Shown here: in pieces, positions 35,729-44,052 of the stretch | Layout: each line of letters starts with the position of its first letter | How positions within the stretch are numbered: position 1 is the first letter of the stretch | DNA from: Metabacillus fastidiosus NBRC 101226 | GTDB lineage: Bacteria > Bacillota > Bacilli > Bacillales > Bacillaceae | Assembly: GCF_001591625.1 (NCBI RefSeq) | Contig: NZ_BCVG01000019.1 | Span: 1 to 53,505, forward strand | Length of the DNA: 53,505 nt | Direction: 5' to 3' | The notes under the pieces: generated by a model | What the model was told of the DNA's origin: nothing | Seen by the model: only the letters and a program-made list of their open reading frames with translations | Database searches by the model: none | Made by a program: the position numbers and the translations under genes

Positions 35729-37198
35729 ATGACAAAACAAATAACAGATGCAGGATGGAATTTAGACAATAGCTATGCGCGCCTGCCGGAATCATTTTTT
35801 ACAAGCTGTAATCCAACTCCTGTAGATGGACCAGATTTAATTATTCTTAACGATTCCCTAGCACGATCTCTTGGACTGAATGAAGAAGTATTGCGAAGCG
35901 AAGACGGAGTGGCGGTATTTGCAGGAAATAGTATTCCGGAAAATGCAGAACCTCTTGCCCAGGCTTATGCTGGACATCAATTTGGACATTTTACGATGCT
36001 TGGAGATGGTCGTGCTGTGCTGCTTGGGGAGCAGATTACTCCTTCGGATGAGCGATTCGATATTCAGCTTAAAGGGGCAGGCAGAACTCCTTATTCCCGC
36101 GGAGGAGACGGCCGTGCGGCAGTTGGACCGATGCTTAGGGAATATATAATTAGTGAAGCAATGCACGCACTCGGTATTCCGACGACGCGCAGTCTAGCTG
36201 TAGTAACAACGGGTGAGGACATCATTCGTGAAACGGATTTGCCAGGTGCAGTGCTTACACGTGTCGCTGCAAGTCATTTGCGTGTTGGCACTTTTCAGTA
36301 TATTGCAAACTGGGGTACGGATGAGGAACTGAAAGCTTTGGCTGATTATGCAATAAATCGCCATTTCCCACACATCGAGAAAGAAGAGAATCCATATCTT
36401 TCCCTTCTTCGTGAAGTGATTAACCGCCAGGCTTCACTGATCGCCAAATGGCAGCACGTCGGATTTATTCACGGAGTAATGAATACGGATAATATGACAA
36501 TAAGCGGAGAGACGATTGATTACGGTCCTTGTGCGTTCATGGATACATATGATCCAAAAACAGTATTCAGCTCTATTGACAGACAAGGCCGCTACGCTTA
36601 TGGCAATCAGCCTTATATCGGCGGATGGAACCTCGCAAGACTTGCCGAATCTTTATTGCCATTGCTGCATGATGAAGAGGAAAAGGCTCTTGAAATCGCT
36701 CAGGAGACAATCTCAGATTTTCCTGCATTATATGAAACGTATTGGCTTGCTGGAATGCGGGCAAAGCTTGGAATATTTAATGAAGAAAAAGAAGATCAAG
36801 CTCTTATTGGAGAACTTCTCACCATGATGGAGAAGCATAATGCAGATTATACGAATACTTTCCGTGCACTAACCGTTGATAAACAGGAAGGTACTGCTTT
36901 ATTTGAATCAAAAGAATTTACGGAATGGCATAAGCGCTGGCAGGAGAGGTTAAGCAGACAGGAAGAATCAAGTGATTCTGTACATGAGCTGATGAAAAAT
37001 AATAATCCAGCGGTAATCCCGAGAAATCATCGTGTAGAAGAAGCGATTGAAGCGGCAGTCGGAAAAGAGGACTATAGTGTGATGGAGAATCTTCTAGAAG
37101 CTCTTTCAAATCCTTATGAACATTCTTCGGAAAAGGCTCGTTACTGCACATTGCCTGAGCCGTCAGATCAGCCTTATAGAACATATTGCGGTACGTGA
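35729..37198 (+). CDS. selO: SelO/YdiU protein AMPylase
   Basis: A 489-residue SelO-family pseudokinase that transfers AMP from ATP to Ser/Thr/Tyr on targets. Core motifs are present: [35 protein letters not shown] and the Mg-binding [10 protein letters not shown] followed by DYGPCAFMD. The end is [17 protein letters not shown], where eukaryotic and some bacterial members carry (seleno)cysteine; here a cysteine is third from the end. The full length agrees with bacterial SelO. The start follows AAGGGGAGATACA. SelO is linked to redox stress. It is monocistronic. Confidence 0.95.
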   Translation: MTKQITDAGWNLDNSYARLPESFFTSCNPTPVDGPDLIILNDSLARSLGLNEEVLRSEDGVAVFAGNSIPENAEPLAQAYAGHQFGHFTMLGDGRAVLLGEQITPSDERFDIQLKGAGRTPYSRGGDGRAAVGPMLREYIISEAMHALGIPTTRSLAVVTTGEDIIRETDLPGAVLTRVAASHLRVGTFQYIANWGTDEELKALADYAINRHFPHIEKEENPYLSLLREVINRQASLIAKWQHVGFIHGVMNTDNMTISGETIDYGPCAFMDTYDPKTVFSSIDRQGRYAYGNQPYIGGWNLARLAESLLPLLHDEEEKALEIAQETISDFPALYETYWLAGMRAKLGIFNEEKEDQALIGELLTMMEKHNADYTNTFRALTVDKQEGTALFESKEFTEWHKRWQERLSRQEESSDSVHELMKNNNPAVIPRNHRVEEAIEAAVGKEDYSVMENLLEALSNPYEHSSEKARYCTLPEPSDQPYRTYCGT

Positions 37199-37215
37199 TG
37201 GTAATATAAAATCTC

Positions 37216-37254
37216 ATTCGCTGTCTTATACATCAAGAGTATAAGACAGCGAAT
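37216..37254. terminator. Hairpin between convergent selO and the unknown gene
   Basis: ATTCGCTGTCTTATAC (37216-37231) pairs perfectly with GTATAAGACAGCGAAT (37239-37254), 16 bp with a 7-base loop. T-tracts are short on both sides (TTTTAT on the minus strand). Confidence 0.65.
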
Positions 37255-37262
37255 ATAACGCC

Positions 37263-38360
37263 TTAATTATCCAAAACTTCATTTTTCTTTTTGCTATTTT
37301 CATAGTTCTTCTGCACTTCTTTATATTCATCGCTGTCTAAAATGATAGACGGGTTATTGACCAGCTTCTCTTTTTCCTCTTTTAAGACGTTTAAAGAGTC
37401 AACTATTCCCTTGCTCGTTACTTGCAAAGATTGTTGCCGTTCTAACAGGGTAGTAAGGAATGACATATAATCGATTTTTTCATTGTTCATTTTTTTATGG
37501 ATTTCTTCTAGCTGTTTCTCTATTCTTTCGATTTCCAACTGGGCTTTTCTCAGCTCTTCAAACTTTTCTTCCATGCTTTGGCGGTATGTATGCAATGTCT
37601 GAATGTAGGTTCCTACTTTTTTATAAGTCTCTGTTGAATCGGTGACAGCCTTTTTTGCTTTTTCTTTTACTGTTTCGGATAGATTAGAGGATTGTAAAAT
37701 ATTTTCTGCCCGTTCGTTCCATTCAGCCAGTTTTCTCCCTAAATTAGAGGTTTTTGCCCACAGGGAAGGAGTAGAAATTTGTTGAAGTGCTGCTGATAAG
37801 TTTTTAATATCACGATAACTCATTTTTTCCAGACTATCATCTTGGAACAAGGCTGACAGCTTATTTTCTAACTGATCACTTGAAGAAACACTTCCGATAT
37901 GTTTTTTAGCTTCATTTGCAATTTCAACGAGATGATTCATAAAAGTCTTCTCGTCAAATACCTCTTCCTTACTACCGAACCGGTAGCTTGCCTCCATCTT
38001 GGAGGAGCCATCAAAAAAGTATTCAAACGTACTTGCGAGCTGCTTCGCTTTTTCCTGAACAGTTTCATCATATACTTCATCAAGCATAGCAAGCATCGCT
38101 TCCTGTTCTTTAGAGTCAGTACTATTCGTAATTTCCTCTTTTATATTTTTATATGCATTAGCAAAATTGATAAGAAAAGAAGCATCATATTTTGAATCAT
38201 TTATTGTGCTCTGCAGGCGATTTCTGAATTCATATTTAATAAAGGCGTTTGAAGATACGACCGGCTGAAATATCGTCTCTTTCTGATTTTGTATTGCAGG
38301 CATTTTTTGATTTACATTCGAAGAAGATATAATAAAGTTCTGTAATCCATTTATTTTCAT
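37263..38360 (-). CDS. Unknown coiled-coil protein, 365 aa
   Basis: A 365-residue soluble, highly charged protein without signal peptide or membrane helix. The C-terminal third (about 240-345) is coiled coil (EEKFEELRKAQLEIERIEKQLEEIHKKMNN). The N-terminus is rich in N, Q and S (SSSNVNQKMPAIQNQKET), reminiscent of flagellar-hook or secreted-substrate leaders, but no family is recognised. Of two adjacent ATGs, 38360 has the better spacing to GGAGG. It runs away from a divergent secreted protein gene. Not assigned. Confidence 0.65.
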   Translation of the reverse strand: MKINGLQNFIISSSNVNQKMPAIQNQKETIFQPVVSSNAFIKYEFRNRLQSTINDSKYDASFLINFANAYKNIKEEITNSTDSKEQEAMLAMLDEVYDETVQEKAKQLASTFEYFFDGSSKMEASYRFGSKEEVFDEKTFMNHLVEIANEAKKHIGSVSSSDQLENKLSALFQDDSLEKMSYRDIKNLSAALQQISTPSLWAKTSNLGRKLAEWNERAENILQSSNLSETVKEKAKKAVTDSTETYKKVGTYIQTLHTYRQSMEEKFEELRKAQLEIERIEKQLEEIHKKMNNEKIDYMSFLTTLLERQQSLQVTSKGIVDSLNVLKEEKEKLVNNPSIILDSDEYKEVQKNYENSKKKNEVLDN

Positions 38361-38641
38361 CATTTCCTCCTTAGTGCTTTTATTATCTATTTACTATATC
38401 GGCGAATATTGCTCTCTATTTCAATATATTTGAAAAATAATAAATAATTGGTAATGAAACTTCTGTCTAATAAATTGTTTAGTGTCTATGAATCGAGGGG
38501 TATTGTTTATGAGATGTAAGCTGGGAAGAAAGTATCTTTTCCGGCATGAATACGAATAGTTAAATAGTAAGATAGTTTTTTTCTCTTATTGCAGTATACT
38601 TAGACAGGCTCTCATTTTTATTCAAGAAAGGAAGAAAATAA

Positions 38642-40541
38642 TTGTTGAAACAGCTTAGAACAGTCCTTGTACTCGTCTTTATAATCTTCAGTTTTCTAAT
38701 ACCTCATAATGTCGATGCTTCTACAACAAAACAATATAAAGATGCCGTCACTCAAGGCGAACAGCTTAGAAAATTAACAGCTCAATATAATCAGCTTATC
38801 CTTACAAATAACATAGAGAAGGTTAATCGTTCCTACGATCAGTTTACTAGTCAGTTAAGAAAAACGGAGATAATGATCGGAAGGGTGCAAGGAAAAACGA
38901 TTCGCAGGCAGCTGAATGAGAAGTATGTAAGACCAGCTAAAATTGCGAGGGAAAGAACGATTTATGAAGTTTCCCAATATCGTTTTATGAACATTATTCA
39001 AGCAAAATTAAGCCAGGCAAATATAGAGACAGCCCAGCAGGATTTCAAAAAACTGGACCGGCTTGTGGAAAGAAGTGCCGCTATAAAGATTGCAGGAAAT
39101 TATAAACCTCTTCCTCTTAAAATTCAGCAGGATTTACAAAGAAAATATACAGAGCTGAAAAATCAGTATGAGGAGCTTGTCCGCTCTTTAGATCCGAACA
39201 ATCCTAATTATTTGTTTCCAAAATTAACAGAGCTGAAAGGGAAATGGTCCAGATTATCCGAGAATGAAAAGAGAGACATCATTCAAAAAGATGCTTGGAC
39301 TTTAGTCGGTGATACGAAGTATATCGGATATTTGCCAAAGCATCTCGCCTTTTTATATCATTTAACAGGTGATGAACAGTATAAAACGATGGTGAAAGAG
39401 TTCATCCCTCTTTTTGAAAAATATTATTTGAAAAAGGGAAGGCTTCAGTCAATTGAATACCAGAACACAGGCTGGTGGTACCGAGATCAGTTCGCAAGAG
39501 ATAATAGAAGTTTATTTGAAGCTTATAAATATACCGAGATTCCTGAAGTGTTAGATTTCGTAGATAACCAGGCATCAATGTGGATCGAGCAAGTGCCGAG
39601 AAGTACGAATATAGGATTCAACATTTTCCCGTATGGAATATCAGATGCCGGAAAAATCGGTCCTATTGAAATTAATCCGAATCAAAACATTCAGATTGCT
39701 ACTTTATTTTCCTACTTATATTGGGAGCCTGAATCTAAGTTTTATCAAAGTGCTCTGGCAAAAGATATTGTTCTGAACGAAGTTGGGGCGGTTCTCTCTT
39801 TACAAAAGAAAAACGGTTCCTTGCCACTGACACAAAATCTTCCATTAGTAGAGGATACGAATTATGGCGGCTACTCTGGGAATATGCTGTATCAGCTGGC
39901 ACAAGTATGGAGAAATGAAAAATGGATGAAAGCAGCTGTTGATATAGGGAACTGGCTGTACAGGGAGTATTCAATGGACCATCCGTGGAATACGAAGGAA
40001 GACGCTCCTAATTATGCGATCGACAGAATTAATAGTTTTAACTTAATAAGCAGGGTTCTCCAGTTTTATGCAGCCGGGATTCCAGATGAAAAAGTGAGAG
40101 AATGGATTGATTTTGCGGAAAAACGGTTCCCGGATGAAAAGCTGTATTTGCTTGAAAGATGGTATATTTACCAGTCAATTCCGCGCAGCTACTTAGATAG
40201 TAAAATCTATGTAAAAAATCAGCTGTCACCAGAAGTATACAGTGATTTTTATTCTGACAAAGGCTCCATTCGGATCATAGCGGAAGAAATAGTTACAGGC
40301 ATCTGTGGAAATTGTAAAGTTAAACGAGAATGAGACGATTGAAAACATTACTTTTAAAGATGATTTCAATAAAGAAATACAGCTAGAAAAAGGAAGATAT
40401 AAAATAACATCCGAAGCAAAAGCAGCAAACGGCAAGATAACGACTGACATAAAAACAATAACTCTTAATGAAGATATACTGTATTCATTACATACGATGC
40501 TGTTTGATAAGAACCACAGATTTTATCAAAAATTGAAATGA
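38642..40541 (+). pseudogene. Secreted helical (SbsC-like) protein with C-terminal frameshift
   Basis: The first frame (38642-40333, 563 residues) has a signal peptide (1-26, cleavage likely after VDA), a helical N-terminal domain like the SbsC S-layer fold (KQYKDAVTQGEQLRKLTAQY, then NEKYVRPAKIARERTIYEV) and a larger domain with helix-pair features of the (alpha/alpha)6 toroid kind (NTGWWYRDQFARDNRS, NYGGYSGNMLYQLAQVW). At 40333 it stops. The next frame (40305-40541) continues with beta-rich text (IENITFKDDFNKEIQLEKGRYKITSEA) and no start site of its own. A one-base shift near 40293-40333 would give about 633 residues. It may still be secreted in truncated form. TTG start; GAAAGGAAG upstream. 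Confidence 0.65.
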
Positions 40542-40549
40542 AAAATAAG

Positions 40550-40588
40550 AAAACCCTGAACAGTATATAATACTGTTCAAGGTTTTTC
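40550..40588 (+). terminator. Rho-independent terminator
   Basis: TGAACAGTAT pairs with ATACTGTTCA around ATA, extended by AAAACC/GGTTTT with one mismatch on each side, then a T-run. It follows the second frame of the secreted protein, which supports one gene up to 40541. Confidence 0.85.
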
Positions 40589-40718
40589 GTCTTTATGGGG
40601 CCAGTGATTTTTCTGACAGCGATGTAACTGCTTATATTATTTTAACTTGTTCATAAATTGTGAATGTCATTTGTTTTCAGATCAAAACTATTCATTGCGT
40701 TATTTGGCATGTGAGGAA

Positions 40719-41258
40719 TTAATAGACAAGTAAACGCATAGGATTTTGAATATGTTCTACATACTTTTTAGCCTCTTGCATAAGGTATTCATCTGTACCT
40801 TCGTTCGCATTATAGATAGTGAAGGCAGGAAGGTAGGTGCCGTTGCATCTAGTAAGGGTACTTTGTATTGGTCTTAATAATTCACTGATCGTGAACCAAT
40901 TATAACCCCCCGAACGATATTGTTTTTTCGTACCACCTGTTGTCGTTGCCACCATGAACTCTTTGCCTTCCAAATTACGGCCCTCAGGTCCAAAAGCCCA
41001 GCCAAACGTCAATACATCATCGAACCATTTTTTTAAAAGAGGAGGGCAGCTATACCAATAAAAAGGGAACTGAAACACAATTCGCTCATATTGAAGCAAT
41101 AATTGTTGTTCCCTTTCCACGTCGATGTTCCAATTGGGATAGTCCTGGTAAAGATTGCGAAAAGAGATGTTCGTGTGATCTTTCAGCTCTCGTGCCAAAG
41201 CCTTATTGGCACGGGAATTATTTAGATTAGGGTGTGCTGCAATAACCATAATTTTCAT
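40719..41258 (-). CDS. NAD(P)H oxidoreductase, flavodoxin fold (KefF/YwrO type)
   Basis: A 179-residue FMN-dependent quinone oxidoreductase fold: opening AAHPNLNNSRANKAL (phosphate loop), FQFPFYWYSCPPLLKKWFDDVLTFGWAF (the family signature), then TTTGGTKKQYRSGGYNWF. Members reduce quinones or nitro compounds with two electrons and often protect against electrophiles. It is divergent from an HxlR regulator with three dyads between them, the usual arrangement for YodB/CatR-like control. The start follows AAGGAAGGATGATATC. Confidence 0.9.
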   Translation of the reverse strand: MKIMVIAAHPNLNNSRANKALARELKDHTNISFRNLYQDYPNWNIDVEREQQLLLQYERIVFQFPFYWYSCPPLLKKWFDDVLTFGWAFGPEGRNLEGKEFMVATTTGGTKKQYRSGGYNWFTISELLRPIQSTLTRCNGTYLPAFTIYNANEGTDEYLMQEAKKYVEHIQNPMRLLVY

Positions 41259-41356
41259 AATGATATCATCCTTCCTTAATTTTCAACATTACTGGGGATC
41301 TACCCCATGATTACACGGAATTTCATCTTTGCAAAGTACGCTTTTTTTTCAGACTA

Positions 41357-41440
41357 GGTACTGTAAACAGTACCATAGATGTCTTTTACTATCGTTAGAT
41401 AGTATGGTAAAGCATACTAAGTACGATAAATCATCGTACT
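41357..41440. promoter_or_regulatory. Three dyads between oxidoreductase and HxlR genes
   Basis: GGTACTGTAAACAGTACC (41357-41374), TACTATCGTTAGATAGTA (41387-41404) and AGTACGAT-AAATC-ATCGTACT (41420-41440) are perfect inverted repeats. All have TACT/AGTA-type half sites, as in YodB/CatR operators. They probably bind the HxlR protein encoded next door. Confidence 0.8.
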
Positions 41441-41509
41441 ATTTTCATTGTGAATACTTTGATAGAATTACAACTAAGAAAGTAAAATCGGATATTGGGA
41501 GGTGGTAAG

Positions 41510-41875
41510 ATGCCAGAGGAAATTCAAGATTCCAATAAGACGCAAGGGATACTGGCCACACTGCAGGTAATTGGAGGGAAATGGAAGCCGCTCATTTTAT
41601 TTATTTTACTGTATCAAGGGACAAAACGGTTCGGGGAATTAAGACGTCTGCTTCCGAATGTAACGCAAGGCATGCTCACCAATCAGCTTCGTGAGATGGA
41701 ACGAGACGGACTTATCATACGCCAAGTGTATCAAGAGATTCCGCCCAAAGTTGAATATTTTTTGTCTGATCATGGACGAACGTTAAGTTCAGTTTTAGAG
41801 AGCATGTGCGGGTGGGGATTTAAACATATTGAATTTATGAAAGATGCGAATCAGGATGAATCAAAGCATCTTTGA
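41510..41875 (+). CDS. HxlR-family transcriptional regulator
   Basis: A 121-residue winged-helix regulator. The core is [50 protein letters not shown], followed by the wing ([11 protein letters not shown] type, here [16 protein letters not shown]). In YodB-like members a cysteine near residue 6 senses quinones. Here the N-terminal segment ([18 protein letters not shown]) lacks it; the only cysteine is near residue 104 (SMCGWG). Sensing must therefore differ. ATG 41510 follows GGGAGGTGGTAAG. Confidence 0.9.
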   Translation: MPEEIQDSNKTQGILATLQVIGGKWKPLILFILLYQGTKRFGELRRLLPNVTQGMLTNQLREMERDGLIIRQVYQEIPPKVEYFLSDHGRTLSSVLESMCGWGFKHIEFMKDANQDESKHL

Positions 41876-42029
41876 TTTCCATTTCAGAAATGAGTGTGCT
41901 TTTTGAACAAAAGACGATAGAACTGCTTGGATGTACAAACAGCTAATTTTCCTGTATTTGAATCTAAATACAGTGTTGTTCTTACGAAAAAACTGTATTT
42001 GTAAAATAATAATAAATATTTTAACTATA

Positions 42030-42260
42030 GCAAATGAAACATTATATGAATCTATTCAGGAAAATCCAGATCTCGCAAGGGAATTAGGTTTATCCTCTTT
42101 TGATATACAAGGTCTTATGAATGGAGAAACACCTAAAGGATACACTTGGCATCATCATGAACAGCCTGGTGTCATTCAGTTAGTAGACAGTGAAACACAT
42201 GAGAATACCGGACATACCGGCGGCAGAGAGATTTGGGGAGGCGGCAGTGACCACCGTTAA
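42030..42260 (+). pseudogene. Orphan WHH-nuclease toxin C-terminus
   Basis: The frame encodes GETPKGYTWHHHEQPG, then VIQLVDSETHENTGHTGG and IWGGG, the signature of the WHH branch of HNH/endonuclease VII toxin domains found at the C-termini of polymorphic toxins (LXG, WXG and related). All the histidines are present. No N-terminal delivery domain precedes it; the frame opens at about 41931 with unrelated text and no ribosome site. No SUKH-type immunity gene follows. It is an orphan toxin tip left by rearrangement. Confidence 0.75.
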
Positions 42261-42286
42261 TTTTTTATTTTAGAATTGGAATAATA

Positions 42287-43129
42287 ATGGAGCATATATA
42301 TAGGAAGGAGAGTGGAACAGGGGAGGAGATTAATATAGCAAACCCTATTGTTGCCAGGTCATTAGATGAGATTAGGTTCTGGTCCAGAATTATGAAGGAA
42401 CATGCTCTATTCTTGAGTTTAGGATTTACGTATGAGCAGCAGCAATTAATCGATGAAGCAAATCAGTTTATTGCTATGTTTGAAAGAATAGAAGAAAAGC
42501 TAAGCAGATTTTCAGTAAACTCTGATTTGCGTGAAGTCCAGGCTTTTAACAATGAAGTGTATCAAGCGGCGGCTTCGATATGGTATTATAAGAGGAAGGT
42601 TTTAGGCTTAACATTGCGCTGTGAAATTAGAACAAACAATTATCCTTTATTAGTGGATCATATTAGCAGGGAAGCAGCCTATTTTGCTGACCGGCTTAAG
42701 GAGTTAAATGAAGGAAAACTTGTTCCGAAGCCGGAAGCTATTATTGAAGAAAATGTATTTTTCCTTAGAATTATGGCAGACCATGCGAAGTTTATCGGGC
42801 ATCTTTTAGACCCTTCAGAACGGAAGCTGGTTGAGCAGGCGAGGGAATTCAGCCACGATTTTGACCAGCTTGTCTTCCAGGCAGTCGATTTGGATTCCAT
42901 GCGGCCGCAATCAGAGACAAAGCCTATCCTGAATCAATTTTTAAATCAAAACAAGGTATCGGTAGCTTCGTTGCGTGATTTCAAGAAAACAGCAAGAGAA
43001 TTAATAGAAGAATGCCGTATTAAGAGTAATATTCATCCGCTTTTAGCTGATCATACATTTAGAGAAGCGGAAAGATTTTTAGAAATTATTGATTTATTTG
43101 AAGCGAGTTTGACTGGAAGAAATAATTAA
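42287..43129 (+). CDS. DUF2935 protein, duplicated ferritin-like bundle
   Basis: A 280-residue soluble protein with two homologous halves. The first has RFWSRIMKEHALFLSLGF, the second FFLRIMADHAKFIGHLL; each contains a conserved E/D-H pair and a later H (PLLVDHISREAAYF and PLLADHTFREAERF). The pattern fits DUF2935, a helical bundle that may bind metal. The start at ATG 42287 has only a weak site (TTGGAATAATA). Function is unknown; members are common in Bacillus and Clostridium. A strong terminator follows. Confidence 0.8.
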   Translation: MEHIYRKESGTGEEINIANPIVARSLDEIRFWSRIMKEHALFLSLGFTYEQQQLIDEANQFIAMFERIEEKLSRFSVNSDLREVQAFNNEVYQAAASIWYYKRKVLGLTLRCEIRTNNYPLLVDHISREAAYFADRLKELNEGKLVPKPEAIIEENVFFLRIMADHAKFIGHLLDPSERKLVEQAREFSHDFDQLVFQAVDLDSMRPQSETKPILNQFLNQNKVSVASLRDFKKTARELIEECRIKSNIHPLLADHTFREAERFLEIIDLFEASLTGRNN

Positions 43130-43137
43130 TATCTATT

Positions 43138-43175
43138 AAATGCAAAAAGACCTTATGCTCTTTTTGCATTTTTTT
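43138..43175 (+). terminator. Rho-independent terminator
   Basis: AAATGCAAAAAGA (43138-43150) pairs with TCTTTTTGCATTT (43159-43171), then Ts, nine bases after the DUF2935 stop. Confidence 0.9.
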
Positions 43176-43321
43176 TGTTTGAAAAGAAAAGAAGCTATAC
43201 CTGATTATTTTAGGTTTTACAGGTAAACAGAACTTATAAACACGATCTCGTCTTGGATAACTCCTGTTAGAGATATATGGTAAAATAGCATGGAGCTAAC
43301 TGAATAAAGGGTGGGAATATT

Positions 43322-43525
43322 ATGAACGTGAAGCGGTTAAAGGTTGCTATACCTGTTACGATTGTTGTAGCAGCATTGTCGTTATGGATATTAGAGAAGG
43401 ATCATTCAGCTGTACCACTTACAGCCCGTATACTAATTGCTGCAGGAGGAGCATTATTATCCGGTGTCATTGCCTTTTTTCTTTTACAGGGGGATGCAGA
43501 CCGGAATGATGCGGAAAGCAGATAA
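43322..43525 (+). CDS. Small membrane protein, 67 aa
   Basis: A 67-residue protein with two membrane helices (residues 7-24, VAIPVTIVVAALSLWIL, and 33-55, LTARILIAAGGALLSGVIAFFLL) and a charged C-terminus (DADRNDAESR). The ribosome site AGGGTGGG lies 5 bases before ATG. Family not recognised; it could be a small stress or sporulation membrane protein. Confidence 0.6.
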   Translation: MNVKRLKVAIPVTIVVAALSLWILEKDHSAVPLTARILIAAGGALLSGVIAFFLLQGDADRNDAESR

Positions 43526-43761
43526 GAATAGGGAAGGGAGTTTATAAACTCCGATATATACATAAATGAAAAGAATTTGCATTCAGCTGAGTTTCCTTCG
43601 CCTTGAGCCAATTGTACGTAATTTTAAGGGAAACTTATACAAGATGAAATAATGGATCCGTATAGCCTATAACAATTCTGCATCGCCTAAAATAGATGTG
43701 GTTGGAAAAAGTTGATTAATAAGCATCTTTAAATGATTTATATTGTTAAAACATAGTTGTT

Positions 43762-43817
43762 TTATAGGAATGTATAGTTAAAACTCACTTGACTTATAGG
43801 AATAGTGAAGCTATGAT
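43762..43817 (+). promoter_or_regulatory. cysJI promoter with LysR-type direct repeats
   Basis: TTGACT (43789-43794), exactly 17 bp, TATGAT (43812-43817) is a strong sigma-A promoter. TTATAGGAAT occurs at 43762-43771 and again at 43794-43803, 32 bp apart (about three helical turns). In B. subtilis cysJI is activated by the LysR regulator CysL, so these repeats are candidate binding sites. The rest of 43526-43761 shows nothing clear. Confidence 0.65.
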
Positions 43818-43862
43818 AAAATTAAAATTTTTAAAAAATTGTTGAAACATGTAATTATAAAG

Positions 43863-44013
43863 TGAAACTTTCTTCAGTGGGGGGTTCTCATCCTCCACTG
43901 AAGATTAGATGAACTAATCGGACCTTTACGGGCAGTTGGATCTTCCCACGTAACTTCTTCGAATTGCTGGAACTTTAAAGTGGGAGTCTTACTGCTCGTT
44001 AAGGCTGGGATAA
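43863..44013 (+). repeat. Structured dispersed repeat in the cysJ leader, copy A
   Basis: About 150 bases with strong RNA structure: hairpin TCTTCAGTGG/CCACTGAAGA (43871-43904), then a compound stem of ACGGGCAGT (43928-43936) with ACTGCTCGT (43991-43999) and TCCCAC (43944-43949) with GTGGGA (43980-43985). Its 3' part recurs inverted at 53440-53505. It follows a GTGA. It could be an orphan transposon-associated RNA (omega-RNA/HEARO-like or IS605-type) or a MITE; no nuclease gene is attached. It lies in the transcribed leader of cysJ. Confidence 0.65.
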
Positions 44014-44052
44014 ATAATTACGGTTTATATTTCCTTTGTGAGGTGGATTTTG

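Noticed and set aside
43863-44013. SAM (S-box), T-box or other metabolic riboswitch for cysJ
   Set aside because: No S-box or T-box core sequences are recognisable, and the same sequence recurs at an unrelated site at the window end.
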